DNA of 64,000 nt, from NCBI GenBank assembly GCA_903916735.1, contig CAIWXX010000137.1, positions 62,001 through 126,000 on the forward strand, given 5' to 3'. This stretch comes from an uncultured Acidobacteriota bacterium (GTDB lineage Bacteria; Acidobacteriota; CAIWXX01). Within the stretch, counting starts at the first letter, position 1, and the number at the start of each line of letters is the position of its first letter. Below are positions 44,493 through 52,920 of this stretch, one piece after another. Position numbers and translations under genes: made by a program. The notes below the pieces were generated by a model, which searched no databases, was not told where the DNA came from, and saw only the letters and a program-made list of their open reading frames with translations.

Positions 44493-45515
44493 CTAATAGG
44501 GAGCAACGATCCCGAGTATCTGTTTGACGATCATGTCCGAGGTCACCTGCTTCGCGAGGGCGGTGCTGTTCAGCAGAATGCGATGTCTCAGAACATGGAC
44601 CGCACACTGATTGACGTCATCAAAGGTTACAGCAGCACGGCCATGACAACACGCAACGGCCTTGGAGAGGGCCAGGAGGAATTCAGTCGCCCGAGGCGAA
44701 GCGCCGAGCCGGATGAACCTATAGATTTCCAAATCAGCATGTTTATTGTGGTAGGTTGCCGGCGGTCTGGTGATCGTGCAAATGTTAATAATATAGTCCA
44801 TCACCTTGGCGCTTACCCGTACTCGTTCGTGAATAAGCTGCTGCATGGCGAGGATATCCCGCGTGGTTGTAACGGTCTGCAGGGAGGCTTTCAGTTCTTC
44901 AAAGTTGAAATTCTTCCGCTTGATCAGCTCCGTCTCTTCATCTCTGTCCGGATAGTCGACCTCGTATTTTACCATGAAGCGGTCAGTTTGTGCTTCGGCC
45001 AGAGGGTAGGTACCGATCTGTTCGATGGGATTTTGGGTGGCGAGCACCATAAAGGGGTTGGGTATGTCATAGCGCAGGCACTCGACATCCACACGCTTTT
45101 CTTGCATCGCTTGAAGCAATGCGGACTGCACTTTCGGTGAAGCGCGGTTGATTTCGTCGGCAAGGAAGACATTGCAGAAAATGGGACCAAAATAGTAGTT
45201 GAACTTCTTCTCCTTTTCACTATAAATCATTGTACCGGTAATATCGCTGGGCATCTTGTCCGGAGTGAACTGAAAGCGCTTAAAGTCACCCCCGATCACC
45301 TTCGCAAAGGTTTCGACGGCCAAGCTCTTGGCAAGGCCGGGCACTCCCTCAAGAAGAATATGTCCTTTGGATAGGAGGGTATAGATCATTAAATCGATCA
45401 TCTTCTCCTGGCCGACCACCACTTTGGCGATTTCAGACTTTATTGCGTGAAATTGGATGGAGAATTCCTTGAAGCTGCTTTCCTGTAGCGCTTCGGGTGA
45501 CGATATTGCCTGCAT
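44493..45515 (-). CDS. mxaR: MoxR-family AAA+ ATPase, MxaR-like
   Basis: A 340-aa cytoplasmic ATPase. Walker A is LLEGVPGLAKS (near residue 55), Walker B VFLADEINRASPKVQSALL (near 117), sensor 1 LATQNPIEQIGTYPLAEAQT, with the lid domain after. All ATPase residues are present. MoxR proteins drive remodelling or cofactor insertion of client enzymes together with VWA proteins. It begins 22 nt after the BtuC-like permease stop, so B12 transport and the AAA+/VWA set are probably one transcript. Gene order downstream matches mxaR-S-A-C-K-L. No methanol dehydrogenase is present in the window. Confidence 0.9.
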   Translation of the reverse strand: MQAISSPEALQESSFKEFSIQFHAIKSEIAKVVVGQEKMIDLMIYTLLSKGHILLEGVPGLAKSLAVETFAKVIGGDFKRFQFTPDKMPSDITGTMIYSEKEKKFNYYFGPIFCNVFLADEINRASPKVQSALLQAMQEKRVDVECLRYDIPNPFMVLATQNPIEQIGTYPLAEAQTDRFMVKYEVDYPDRDEETELIKRKNFNFEELKASLQTVTTTRDILAMQQLIHERVRVSAKVMDYIINICTITRPPATYHNKHADLEIYRFIRLGASPRATEFLLALSKAVACCHGRAAVTFDDVNQCAVHVLRHRILLNSTALAKQVTSDMIVKQILGIVAPY

Positions 45516-45537
45516 AGCGGGTTCCTTTGTACAGCGT

Positions 45538-46587
45538 TTATATGTATTCGAACCGTTTCCGGTATTTTATGAGCAAGTATAGGAAGAAGGGTCCTCCCAT
45601 CAGTGAAGTGAGGATACCGACTCGTAAATCGACCTTAAACACCAACCGCACCACCAAGTCGGCATAGATGACAAACGCCGCCCCCAGCAGACCGGCAAAG
45701 GGGATCAGCTTTCGGTTGTCGGGGCCGATCAGGCCCCGCATTATATGTGGAGCGATGAGACCCACGAATCCGATGACGCCGGATACCGCGATTGCGCCCC
45801 CGGTCTGCAGGGAGGAGAAGAAAAGCAGTGCATTCCGGGCGAACTTGATGTTGACGCCCAGATTGGCGGCGGTTTCTTCGCCGATCATAAGGACGTTGAG
45901 GTCTCTGACAAAAAAAAGCGTTCCGAACAGCGCCAACAAAGTGGTCGGCACGACAATGCGTACGTGCTCCCAAGAGCGATTGTTCAGATCCCCCATGAGC
46001 CAGGTAACGATCACCCGCCCCACCTCGAATTCGCGGGTGCCCAAGGTAATGATAAAAGAGGTCATGGCGCCAAAAATCAAGTTAAGGGCGATACCGCAAA
46101 GGAGCAGCGTAGAAATCGAAGTATGCCCCCGGGAGGTAGCGATGGCAAAGACCATGATCAGCGTCAGCAGGGAAAATATGATCGCCATGAGCGGCAGGGC
46201 AAGAAGCGATTTGGCCGCGAGCCCGAGGTAAATGGCGAGGACTGCTCCGAGGGCTGCTCCCGAGTCGATGCCGATAACCCCCGGGCTGGCCATGGGGTTT
46301 TTAAAAACAGCCTGCATAATGCACCCCGCAACGGCCAAGGAAAAGCCTACCAGGAAGGCCACGATAAGCCGGGGCATTCTTCCGTCCCAAACAATGGTAG
46401 CTTCGACGTCGTCTATCTTGCCGGAGAAAAGCCCGAGCTTCTGGAAGACGATCTTGAATACATGGTCCACCTCGATGTGCCAGGAACCGGAAGTAATTGA
46501 CAATATGGCGCCGAGCGCGAGCAAGGTCACCAAGGTGGCGAGCAGAAGGACGTCTTTCTTGGGAAGACCGTTAAAAAGCGCTTTCAT
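45538..46587 (-). CDS. btuC: FecCD/BtuC-family ABC permease
   Basis: A 349-aa membrane protein with about ten helices, normal for permeases of siderophores, haem or cobalamin. Family features are FLVGFSLAVAGCIMQAVFKNPMASP (helix 2-3, here given in part: MQAVFKNPMASPGVIGI), GGAIAVSGVIGFVGLIAPH (coupling loop) and HIMRGLIGPDNRKLIP. Its start overlaps the end of the binding-protein gene by 17 nt. Substrate B12 rather than iron is inferred from the neighbouring B12-dependent lyase and the cobalamin riboswitch/btuB on the other side. The family itself does not decide. Confidence 0.82.
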   Translation of the reverse strand: MKALFNGLPKKDVLLLATLVTLLALGAILSITSGSWHIEVDHVFKIVFQKLGLFSGKIDDVEATIVWDGRMPRLIVAFLVGFSLAVAGCIMQAVFKNPMASPGVIGIDSGAALGAVLAIYLGLAAKSLLALPLMAIIFSLLTLIMVFAIATSRGHTSISTLLLCGIALNLIFGAMTSFIITLGTREFEVGRVIVTWLMGDLNNRSWEHVRIVVPTTLLALFGTLFFVRDLNVLMIGEETAANLGVNIKFARNALLFFSSLQTGGAIAVSGVIGFVGLIAPHIMRGLIGPDNRKLIPFAGLLGAAFVIYADLVVRLVFKVDLRVGILTSLMGGPFFLYLLIKYRKRFEYI

Positions 46588-47602
46588 AAACGACGCCAGC
46601 CAGAAGATTAGCGCTCAGAACCATGTACTGAGAGGCAACCCTCAGGTAGACCCCAGGCACATAATACACCTTGCCGCTCTGAATTGCACTGACATGGGAA
46701 AGCATTTGATTGCCCATGAGCTGTTCTTTGAGGCCGCTTTCTTTGGGCACCACAATGATATCCGGGTTCCACTTGAGCAGGGTTTCGTAGTCAATCTGGG
46801 ACCAGGATTTTATTCCCTGCTCTGCGCCCACATTGACCACGTGGATGATCTCGCAAATGGAGTCGAAATTGGAAGACTTGCCGGGAACATACCCTCCCTG
46901 ATCGTAGTAAAGCACCCGAAGGGGGCGACTGACTTTTGGCAGCTTCGCTTGTAGGTTCCGCATTTGTGTATCGACGGTCTTAACCAGGGCTTCGGCATTT
47001 CGCTCTTCGCCGATAAGCTTTCCGATCAGCAGTATCTGCTTGTTGATGGAGTCAATGGTTCCGAAATATCCGAGGTCGAAATAGGGTATCTTTGCCTGGT
47101 TCAGCTTTTCCTTAAAATCCGCCCCTGAATAGAAGACCGTAAAGACCAAATCAGGACGATAGCCGATCACCAGCTCGGTCTGCTTCGATTGGAACACCGG
47201 CCCGGCCTTTTTTACCTGGTCGGCGATAAAACAGGACTCCGAATCTGCCGCAAACTCATTGAAGGCGACTATCCTTTCCCGGGGACAGATTGCCCAGAGG
47301 ATTTCGGCAACTCCCACGGCATGAGGGATGATGCGCAGTGGCTTTGCCTTTACCACAAAGGTTCGCTCTTCCACTCTTAAGGCGTCGCTCCGGAAATCGT
47401 ATTCTTCCTGTTGGCATGTCACTGTTCTCGGCCAGGCCCCTTCCGGACCGGATCCTCCGCGAGCCAGGCTGAGCTGCTCTCTTAGTTTCACGGCATCGAG
47501 CGGAGTCTTAGGCGCATGCTCCTCTTGAGATTCTCCGTACGATACCTGGGAGAATAATAGACAGCCCGCAATCAGCAATGACAGTGAGAAAAAATGTTTC
47601 AT
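46571..47602 (-). CDS. btuF: FecB/BtuF-family periplasmic binding protein
   Basis: A 343-aa exported protein (signal MKHFFSLSLLIAGCLLFSQ). It has two lobes joined by a helix. RIIPHAVGVAEILWAICPRE and RIVAFNEFAA mark the first lobe, QTELVIGYRPDLVFTVFY the ligand cleft, and YETLLKWNPDIIVVPKE the second. Start ATG 47602 follows GAGGTAAGG; frame open further upstream overlaps the ATPase gene and is not needed. It delivers its ligand to the BtuC/D-like pair. Class III binding proteins serve cobalamin, haem and siderophores; cobalamin is favoured by context. Confidence 0.82.
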   Translation of the reverse strand: MKHFFSLSLLIAGCLLFSQVSYGESQEEHAPKTPLDAVKLREQLSLARGGSGPEGAWPRTVTCQQEEYDFRSDALRVEERTFVVKAKPLRIIPHAVGVAEILWAICPRERIVAFNEFAADSESCFIADQVKKAGPVFQSKQTELVIGYRPDLVFTVFYSGADFKEKLNQAKIPYFDLGYFGTIDSINKQILLIGKLIGEERNAEALVKTVDTQMRNLQAKLPKVSRPLRVLYYDQGGYVPGKSSNFDSICEIIHVVNVGAEQGIKSWSQIDYETLLKWNPDIIVVPKESGLKEQLMGNQMLSHVSAIQSGKVYYVPGVYLRVASQYMVLSANLLAGVVYESAF

Positions 47603-47612
47603 ACACCTTACC

Positions 47613-48377
47613 TCAGTCTTTAGAAAAGTAAAGAAAGCTCTGAGAGTCATTTTTAATTTCCGCCATATTGACGTTAAAGACCGCTTGGATGTTTTCTCGG
47701 GAAAAGGCCTCATCAGGAGAGCCGATGAAGAACACTTTCCCTTTGTGAAGAATTAAAATGGTGTCGCAATATCGTTTGGCAAGGTTCAAATCATGAATGC
47801 TCACCAAAATGGTTTTTTCTTTTTTCTTTAAATCTTCCAACAGATCCATAATGGTGAGGGTGTGGCGAATATCGAGGTCAGAGGTAGGTTCATCCAGAAG
47901 AATGAGCGACGCCTCGGTAGCTAAAGCCCGGGCGAGAATCGCCAGCTGACTTTCACCACCGGAGAGTTCGTTGATGTTCCGATCTCTTAGATCAGAGACA
48001 TTCGTTGTCCTCAAAGCCCTGTCGATGATTTCCCGATCTCTGGTGCCGAGCGCCTGAAAACGCCCGAGATGGGGATGGCGGCCCATGGCAACCACTTCAT
48101 ACACGGAGATCGGAAAGCCGATAGCAGTATCTTGGGGAACCAGGGTGACCATGGTGCTCAATGCTTTCCGCGAGATGGTCCGGTAATCTTTGCCGTCGAG
48201 AAAGACAGCGCCTTCCTGCGGTTCCCAAATCCGGCTGATGTTTTTTAAAAGCGTTGATTTGCCCGAGCCGTTCGGACCCACGATGCCATGAATCTTGCCT
48301 GCTTCGAACCGTGCAGTAATGCCGTGCAATATTTTTTTCTCAGCAAAGGAAAAGTGGAGATTATCTATGGCTATCAT
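47613..48377 (-). CDS. btuD: ABC transporter ATPase, FecE/BtuD type
   Basis: A 254-aa ATPase with Walker A GIVGPNGSGKST (about residues 31-42), Q-loop VPQDTAIG, signature ELSGGESQLAILARAL, Walker B LILLDEPTSDLDI and H-loop SIHDLN. Typical of class II importers that pair with FecCD-type permeases. It lies 10 nt before the binding-protein gene and 29 nt after an unknown membrane protein. The order ATPase, binding protein, permease is continuous with the AAA+/VWA genes. Confidence 0.9.
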   Translation of the reverse strand: MIAIDNLHFSFAEKKILHGITARFEAGKIHGIVGPNGSGKSTLLKNISRIWEPQEGAVFLDGKDYRTISRKALSTMVTLVPQDTAIGFPISVYEVVAMGRHPHLGRFQALGTRDREIIDRALRTTNVSDLRDRNINELSGGESQLAILARALATEASLILLDEPTSDLDIRHTLTIMDLLEDLKKKEKTILVSIHDLNLAKRYCDTILILHKGKVFFIGSPDEAFSRENIQAVFNVNMAEIKNDSQSFLYFSKD

Positions 48378-48406
48378 GCTGCGCAGAAATAAAAAGTCTC
48401 ACTTCG

Positions 48407-49222
48407 TTAAGCACAGAGCTTGAGCCTATACGCGATCGGGAGAATGAATTTGGAAACAACGACGCACACCAAACCAAAGCAAACGGTACCGGTGAGCAAA
48501 GGGCTGGTGAGCGTGGAGGAGAACTCGGCCGTAATTCCCAAGGCGCTCCAAATAAACAACTGACCTAAGATGAGCTGAAAATTCTGAGAAAGGGCATAAA
48601 TGACCCAAAAATTATGGGAGAGTCTTTGGTCCGCCCCCCTGCGAATTTTTATTTCAATAATCTTGAACCAGGTGCGGCCCTCAACGATCTGAGCTGATCC
48701 ATCACAGAGGTGATGCAGGAAATAGAGGAGGATGATGATGAAGCCCTTATGGGGGAAGTCAGAAAAACAGTACTTAAACACCGGAGGGAAACACGAGAAA
48801 AGAAAAACCGCCCCCAGCGCCTGCCCGCCGGCGATTCCCACATGGGCCTTAATCAGTTTGCCGATCTGGTTCTGGCTTTCCCTGAAAGCCTCCAAGTGGT
48901 CGATGAATCCGGAAGTATAGGTGCTGCTCACAATGGTTATGCTGGGATACACATATTTTACCACAAGCCCCAAGATCGCGGCGACCTTCAGCTCCTTTTC
49001 CGCCATCGAGAACATGGCAAAGAGAATCACTCCGTCAAGAATGTTCTTGCCGATGGTGTAAACGATATTCCCGATTTCGCCGTATCGGTAGAAGGGTACG
49101 CTCGTAAAAGCCAGGATGTATAGTTTAATCTTTTCGGCAAGCGGCGGAGGCTTATGTTCATACCCCCTGGTTATCTGATCTTGGGTCAGAGAACCGTCTT
49201 CTCGGAAGCTCAAGTTAGACAC
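48407..49222 (-). CDS. Multi-pass membrane protein of unknown function
   Basis: A 271-aa protein beginning at GTG 49222. It has a soluble N-terminus (~50 residues, SLTQDQITRGYEHKPPPL) and about five or six hydrophobic helices: NILDGVILFAMFSMA, VAAILGLVVKYVYPSITIVS, ALGAVFLFSCFPPVF, FIIILLYFLHHLCDG and LLTGTVCFGLVCVVVSKFIL. I recognise no family. It is first in the run with the B12-type transporter and lies directly downstream of the eutBC terminator. Possible roles are substrate or product passage, or a transporter component. A palindrome overlaps its upstream region. Confidence 0.7.
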   Translation of the reverse strand: MSNLSFREDGSLTQDQITRGYEHKPPPLAEKIKLYILAFTSVPFYRYGEIGNIVYTIGKNILDGVILFAMFSMAEKELKVAAILGLVVKYVYPSITIVSSTYTSGFIDHLEAFRESQNQIGKLIKAHVGIAGGQALGAVFLFSCFPPVFKYCFSDFPHKGFIIILLYFLHHLCDGSAQIVEGRTWFKIIEIKIRRGADQRLSHNFWVIYALSQNFQLILGQLFIWSALGITAEFSSTLTSPLLTGTVCFGLVCVVVSKFILPIAYRLKLCA

Positions 49223-49225
49223 TGG

Positions 49226-49243
49226 GGATAACTTGACTTATCC
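49226..49243. promoter_or_regulatory. Palindrome next to the membrane-protein start
   Basis: GGATAA-CTTGAC-TTATCC, perfect 6-bp arms and a 6-nt centre, ending 4 nt before the GTG start at 49222. Either an operator or a small hairpin affecting translation. Confidence 0.4.
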
Positions 49244-49302
49244 TCTCCGGGGTAACACATTGCGCCCTAGTTCCCAGATAATCACACCAGAAGGGAAAAT
49301 GG

Positions 49303-49328
49303 AAAAGGGCACCAGATGGTGCCCTTTT
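49303..49328. terminator. Bidirectional terminator behind eutBC
   Basis: AAAAGGGCACC-AGAT-GGTGCCCTTTT is a perfect 11-bp stem with a 4-nt loop and T-tails in both directions. It follows the eutBC stop (49366) by about 40 nt on the minus strand, so it separates eutBC from the transporter/AAA+ operon, which must have its own promoter or rely on read-through. Confidence 0.9.
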
Positions 49329-49365
49329 CATTAGGATCATAGTAATAAACTGGCAACAAGCCCGA

Positions 49366-51666
49366 CTACGGATTTGTTTTGCCGGTCATCTCTTTGAGAA
49401 TTCTAACCGTTTGTTGGGCTCCAACCTCCGGCCTGGTAGCCATCACGGAGACACCGCAGACAACCTTGACGATGTCGTGGTCGCATTTTTTCTCCGCCCA
49501 CACCTGTGCCTTGGGAGCGGCGATGTAGATCGAAAATGCGTCCTGTCCGGTTCCCGGCCGCTCGCCGATGATGTGTAGGACAGCCTTAGGCTGAGTCGGA
49601 TCGGATTTTCCAAAGAGCACGCTGCCGATTGCATATCCGGCCCGCACTCGGCCCTCTTTGACAATGATGTTTTTATCGTCCACCGTGTAGCCGGCTTCCT
49701 TCAGGTCCTTCCGGACTTCGTTCAAGTAGGGCAGAAGATGTCCTTCCCTCATGATCGAGTTCGCATTCAGACCATCGGAAATGACGATCTGTACATCAGG
49801 AGCCTTACCAGCCCAGGAATCCCTAAGCTTCTCCATGCTTGCCACCGCCTCAGTGCTCAGCACTTCGCCGGAAGAGGGGTGAAGGATATAGTCCTCGCGG
49901 TCCTTGGACTGGGTGTTGATCACCACAGCATTGGGAACGGTGTTGACAAACGTCGGGCTTAATTCGGCCCAAATCGCCTTCTTGGCGTCTTCGTAAAGGC
50001 CGTGGATTTTCGCGTCCAGCTCTGGATTCAGGTCCCATAGATTCTTGCCATGGCCAGCTGCCAGAGGCACCCGGTTGCAGGTTTTGAGCCACGTGCCGTG
50101 GATATCGTCGAACTTCTTCTTGCCTTCGGCCATGATTTCGGCCTGGGAGCGTGTGTCGCCATTGGCCTTGCAGAACTGGTAATACACCCAGGTCGGATCG
50201 CCGAAGTGCTCCGTGTACTTGTTGTCGGCGCCAACGATCCCGATACGCTTATAGAAATCCCACATGGCATCGTTGATCTTGAAGCCGAATTTTTCCCGGA
50301 GCCGAATGTGGTCCTGATAAGAAGTGGTGAGGTAGCTCAGCATCGGGTCATTCTTGGTGGGAAGCGCCATCAAGTAGGCCGGACCAGCCGGCATGATCTG
50401 GTCGAGGCACCAGTCGAGATCATCCAGGCTGACTGCCATATGAAGGGTGGAGCAAACATCCAATCCTGAGGCCAATCCATGGAGCTTGCCCATGCAGATG
50501 TCCTCGAGGCAGCAGCGAACCAACTGATCGCGGGTTCTGAACACTTCGGGCCCGATGAATCCAGCGACATCGTTAAAGTGGGTCCAAACGCCTTTGGGCA
50601 TCACCTTGGCGAGTTCTTGTTTCAGGCCGCGGGCAAATCCGTACTTGCGCGATTCGAGGACCACCATGTCAACACCTTCAGCCGCGCCGTTGGTGAAGTC
50701 AGATCCCTGGCCGGTCTCATAATAGAGTCCATACTTTTGGCCCACACGGGATTTGGCCAGGTTGACCATTTGGTCGACCTTGACACCGAATGTGTCATTG
50801 CACTTTTCCGTTCCTGCCAGGCTCTGGAAGAGCTCCATCACGAGCCCTGGGTCTTTATCAAACACTGCCTTCTGGATATCGATAAAGGCGAGTACGCAGG
50901 ATGGAACCACTTCTTCAAGCTTGAAAGTTTTTACAATGCCCGTGAGGCATTTTTCCAAGTTAACGATGTTCGACTCGGTACTATCCACTGGGTTGGTGCC
51001 GATGACGATGTCGCCCACTGCATAGGAAAACGCGCTGAACACCTGCCAGCTGATTTCGTCGACGTCGTCAGTGGGTGAGTTGGGTTGAATCCGGGCGCTC
51101 AGGTAGCCCTTGGCTCCGATCTTGCTACCCGGCAGCGGGTTCCAGATCGTGGAGTCAATTTTGATCAATTCTGTATTGCTCATCAGTTTGGGCACACAGC
51201 CGATGATGTCGCTGTTCAAGCCGCCCATGATCCCTTTGATTTCCGCTTCCGGTTTGGTCAAAAGGAAAGTCTTCAGCTCGCCCATGGTCCAGCCCTTGAT
51301 TTTTTCGTACTGGGCCTTGTCGGTGCTTGCCCAAATGAATTTCTGCACTGAATCTACGAGGAGCGGATGCTCATGGAGAGCCTGGATCTTGGTGTTGGAA
51401 AGCAGCATCCGGGCATTGGCTCTCGTCGCTTCATCATTAGCCGCCACGCCCAAGGCCTCGTCGCCTTCCTTATAGGCATTGGCGGAACCGATCACTTGCT
51501 GATACAGAGTCAGGTCAAATTGCCCTTTGACTCTTTGGACGTACTGGAATACATCCTCGCCAGGTTTGACATCTTTGATAGTGACGGCACTGGCAAGGGT
51601 GCTCAAGGAGAGAATCGTCAGACAGGCTAAGGTTACAGAAAGTATTCTTTTCGTGAGGTTGATCAT
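49366..51666 (-). CDS. eutBC: Exported ethanolamine ammonia-lyase, EutB-EutC fusion
   Basis: A 766-aa protein. Residues 1-27 form a Sec-type signal peptide ending LASA. Residues ~35-500 are EutB, the (beta/alpha)8 barrel. The family's active-site residues are kept: Arg192 and Gln194 in SARIQPN, Asn225 in GTNPVD, Glu317 in YYETGQGSD, Asp403 in GLDVCSTLH. Residues ~600-760 are EutC, with ISDGLNANSI (631 onward), GRVRAGYAIG and IGERPGTGQDAFSIYIA. A ~100-residue linker joins them. The enzyme splits ethanolamine into acetaldehyde and ammonia using adenosylcobalamin. Known enzymes are separate cytoplasmic subunits; a signal peptide and fusion are unusual. No eutA, eutE, eutH or shell genes are here. 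RBS AGGAGGGGGGG. Confidence 0.9.
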   Translation of the reverse strand: MINLTKRILSVTLACLTILSLSTLASAVTIKDVKPGEDVFQYVQRVKGQFDLTLYQQVIGSANAYKEGDEALGVAANDEATRANARMLLSNTKIQALHEHPLLVDSVQKFIWASTDKAQYEKIKGWTMGELKTFLLTKPEAEIKGIMGGLNSDIIGCVPKLMSNTELIKIDSTIWNPLPGSKIGAKGYLSARIQPNSPTDDVDEISWQVFSAFSYAVGDIVIGTNPVDSTESNIVNLEKCLTGIVKTFKLEEVVPSCVLAFIDIQKAVFDKDPGLVMELFQSLAGTEKCNDTFGVKVDQMVNLAKSRVGQKYGLYYETGQGSDFTNGAAEGVDMVVLESRKYGFARGLKQELAKVMPKGVWTHFNDVAGFIGPEVFRTRDQLVRCCLEDICMGKLHGLASGLDVCSTLHMAVSLDDLDWCLDQIMPAGPAYLMALPTKNDPMLSYLTTSYQDHIRLREKFGFKINDAMWDFYKRIGIVGADNKYTEHFGDPTWVYYQFCKANGDTRSQAEIMAEGKKKFDDIHGTWLKTCNRVPLAAGHGKNLWDLNPELDAKIHGLYEDAKKAIWAELSPTFVNTVPNAVVINTQSKDREDYILHPSSGEVLSTEAVASMEKLRDSWAGKAPDVQIVISDGLNANSIMREGHLLPYLNEVRKDLKEAGYTVDDKNIIVKEGRVRAGYAIGSVLFGKSDPTQPKAVLHIIGERPGTGQDAFSIYIAAPKAQVWAEKKCDHDIVKVVCGVSVMATRPEVGAQQTVRILKEMTGKTNP

Positions 51667-51782
51667 TAACCCCCCCTCCTAAAATTGTTGTTATGTTGTA
51701 CACCCAATCGGAATCGCCTGCTTTTTAATTGCCCGCTCGCCGCCTCCTTTGCATCTTTAAGTTTTTCCACACGCTAAGTGCC

Positions 51783-51817
51783 CTCTGAGTCCCCGTTCCT
51801 GAATAGGGGAGTCAGAG
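51783..51817. promoter_or_regulatory. Hairpin between the porin and eutBC genes
   Basis: CTCTGAGTCCCC and GGGGAGTCAGAG pair with one mismatch around an 11-nt loop. No T run follows on either strand, so it is more likely an RNA-processing or stability element, or a protein site, than a terminator. It would let porin and eutBC be cut apart or be expressed differently. Confidence 0.5.
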
Positions 51818-51860
51818 AGCGCAATTGTTGCAGACTGACCCTGCAAAATGGTGTGGCAAG

Positions 51861-52772
51861 CTAGAATGACATTTTAAATGCTACGCCGCCGTACACGAAA
51901 CGAGAACTGTTTCCGTCGAAGCTCACAGCCTTGAGAAAATCATCGGCCTTATCAGTCAACGGGAACGAGTAGTTGATGGATGGAGCGAGCGAGCACCAGT
52001 CATTGACCGGGATGGTCAAACCGCCAGAGATGAACCCATCATGCCACGCACTATAGTCAGCGCCAGGTTCAGAGCTCGGGATGTTATAGTGACCGAACGT
52101 GGTGGCCAAATCAACGCTCCAGCCTTTCGTCTTGGGGGACAGACTGTCCATGGCAAAGCTGTGAGCAAAGGAGAGATTGATGTACGTGGCAGCCGGGTCA
52201 TACATGACTCCCCGCCATATGCTTATCGAGGGAGAGACAATCTTGTTGATCTGAGGATTCGTCAAACCGAAAATGAAAAACAGTTCCTGATCTTCTGCGC
52301 CGTCTACATCGTAGTTAATCCACCCGAATGTGCAGTCCAAACTGCTATCCTCGGAGAAGGGAATGGAGTTGGCGTAGGTTAGAACCCAGTCGGTTTCCCA
52401 CCATGTGGCGGTATCATGCTGGTCGCCGGCTCCTTTGTACTTCATGTCGTAATCACCCCACATATTGATGCCGAAAGCTCCGTACTTTCCAGCATCCAGC
52501 CCGACGGTGACGTTGGGAAACATGACCATACTGCCTTTGCTCAACTCGTAGCCGCGCCACACATACTTGGAAAAGAACGTCATTGAAAAATCGCAAGTCG
52601 GCTTAATGGCCGGTTCCTTGGCTTCTTCCGCAGCCGTTTCCTTGGCTTCTGCCTTGGCCGTTTCCTCGGTTGTAACCGGTTTCTCTTTCTCCTGGGCGTA
52701 GACGAACGAGCCGCACATGGCGAAAGCCATGAGGAGGAGGGCCATTCCCACTAAAATTCTATTGATCCTCAT
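51861..52772 (-). CDS. Outer-membrane porin of the TorF type
   Basis: A 303-aa protein. A signal peptide (ILVGMALLLMAFAMCGSFVYA) is followed by an Ala/Glu/Lys-rich linker (residues ~28-55) and a beta-barrel. The barrel starts TFFSKYVWRGYELSKGSMV, the signature of TIGR02001/TorF-like putative porins, and ends VYGGVAFKMSF with a terminal Phe. I use ATG 52772 because AAAAGGAGA is 8 nt away; the GTG two codons earlier is too close. It lies 194 nt upstream of eutBC on the same strand and could admit ethanolamine or serve an outer-membrane role in the same system. Confidence 0.78.
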   Translation of the reverse strand: MRINRILVGMALLLMAFAMCGSFVYAQEKEKPVTTEETAKAEAKETAAEEAKEPAIKPTCDFSMTFFSKYVWRGYELSKGSMVMFPNVTVGLDAGKYGAFGINMWGDYDMKYKGAGDQHDTATWWETDWVLTYANSIPFSEDSSLDCTFGWINYDVDGAEDQELFFIFGLTNPQINKIVSPSISIWRGVMYDPAATYINLSFAHSFAMDSLSPKTKGWSVDLATTFGHYNIPSSEPGADYSAWHDGFISGGLTIPVNDWCSLAPSINYSFPLTDKADDFLKAVSFDGNSSRFVYGGVAFKMSF

Positions 52773-52841
52773 CAGCACATCTCCTTTTATTGATTGTTTA
52801 TAATCGACAATATGAGGAAATTGTTCGCAAAAACTAGTAAC

Positions 52842-52920
52842 GATCTCGGCAGCAGAGTGCTGATATCACCTCCTTTCCTAAGGATCTCCGCAGCAGAGTA
52901 CTGTTTTCACCTCCCTTCCC
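52842..52920 (-). repeat. Tandem 41-bp duplication in the porin leader
   Basis: Two imperfect copies, beginning at 52842 and 52883, each contain GATCTC(G/C)GCAGCAGAGT(G/A)CTG and TCACCTCC(T/C)TTCC. On the minus strand each copy presents GGAGGTGA, an ideal match to the ribosomal anti-Shine-Dalgarno, without a good start codon after it. The duplication is 70-150 nt upstream of the porin start. Confidence 0.6.

Noticed and set aside
38758-45515. Reading the AAA+/VWA genes as a methanol oxidation operon
   Set aside because: No mxaF/xoxF, cytochrome cL or PQQ genes in the window; only the maturation part is shared.
52854-52884. TCACCTCCTTTCCTAAGGA resembles the 3' end of 16S rRNA
   Set aside because: Only about 20 nt match and no rRNA sequence precedes it; it is one unit of the local tandem duplication.
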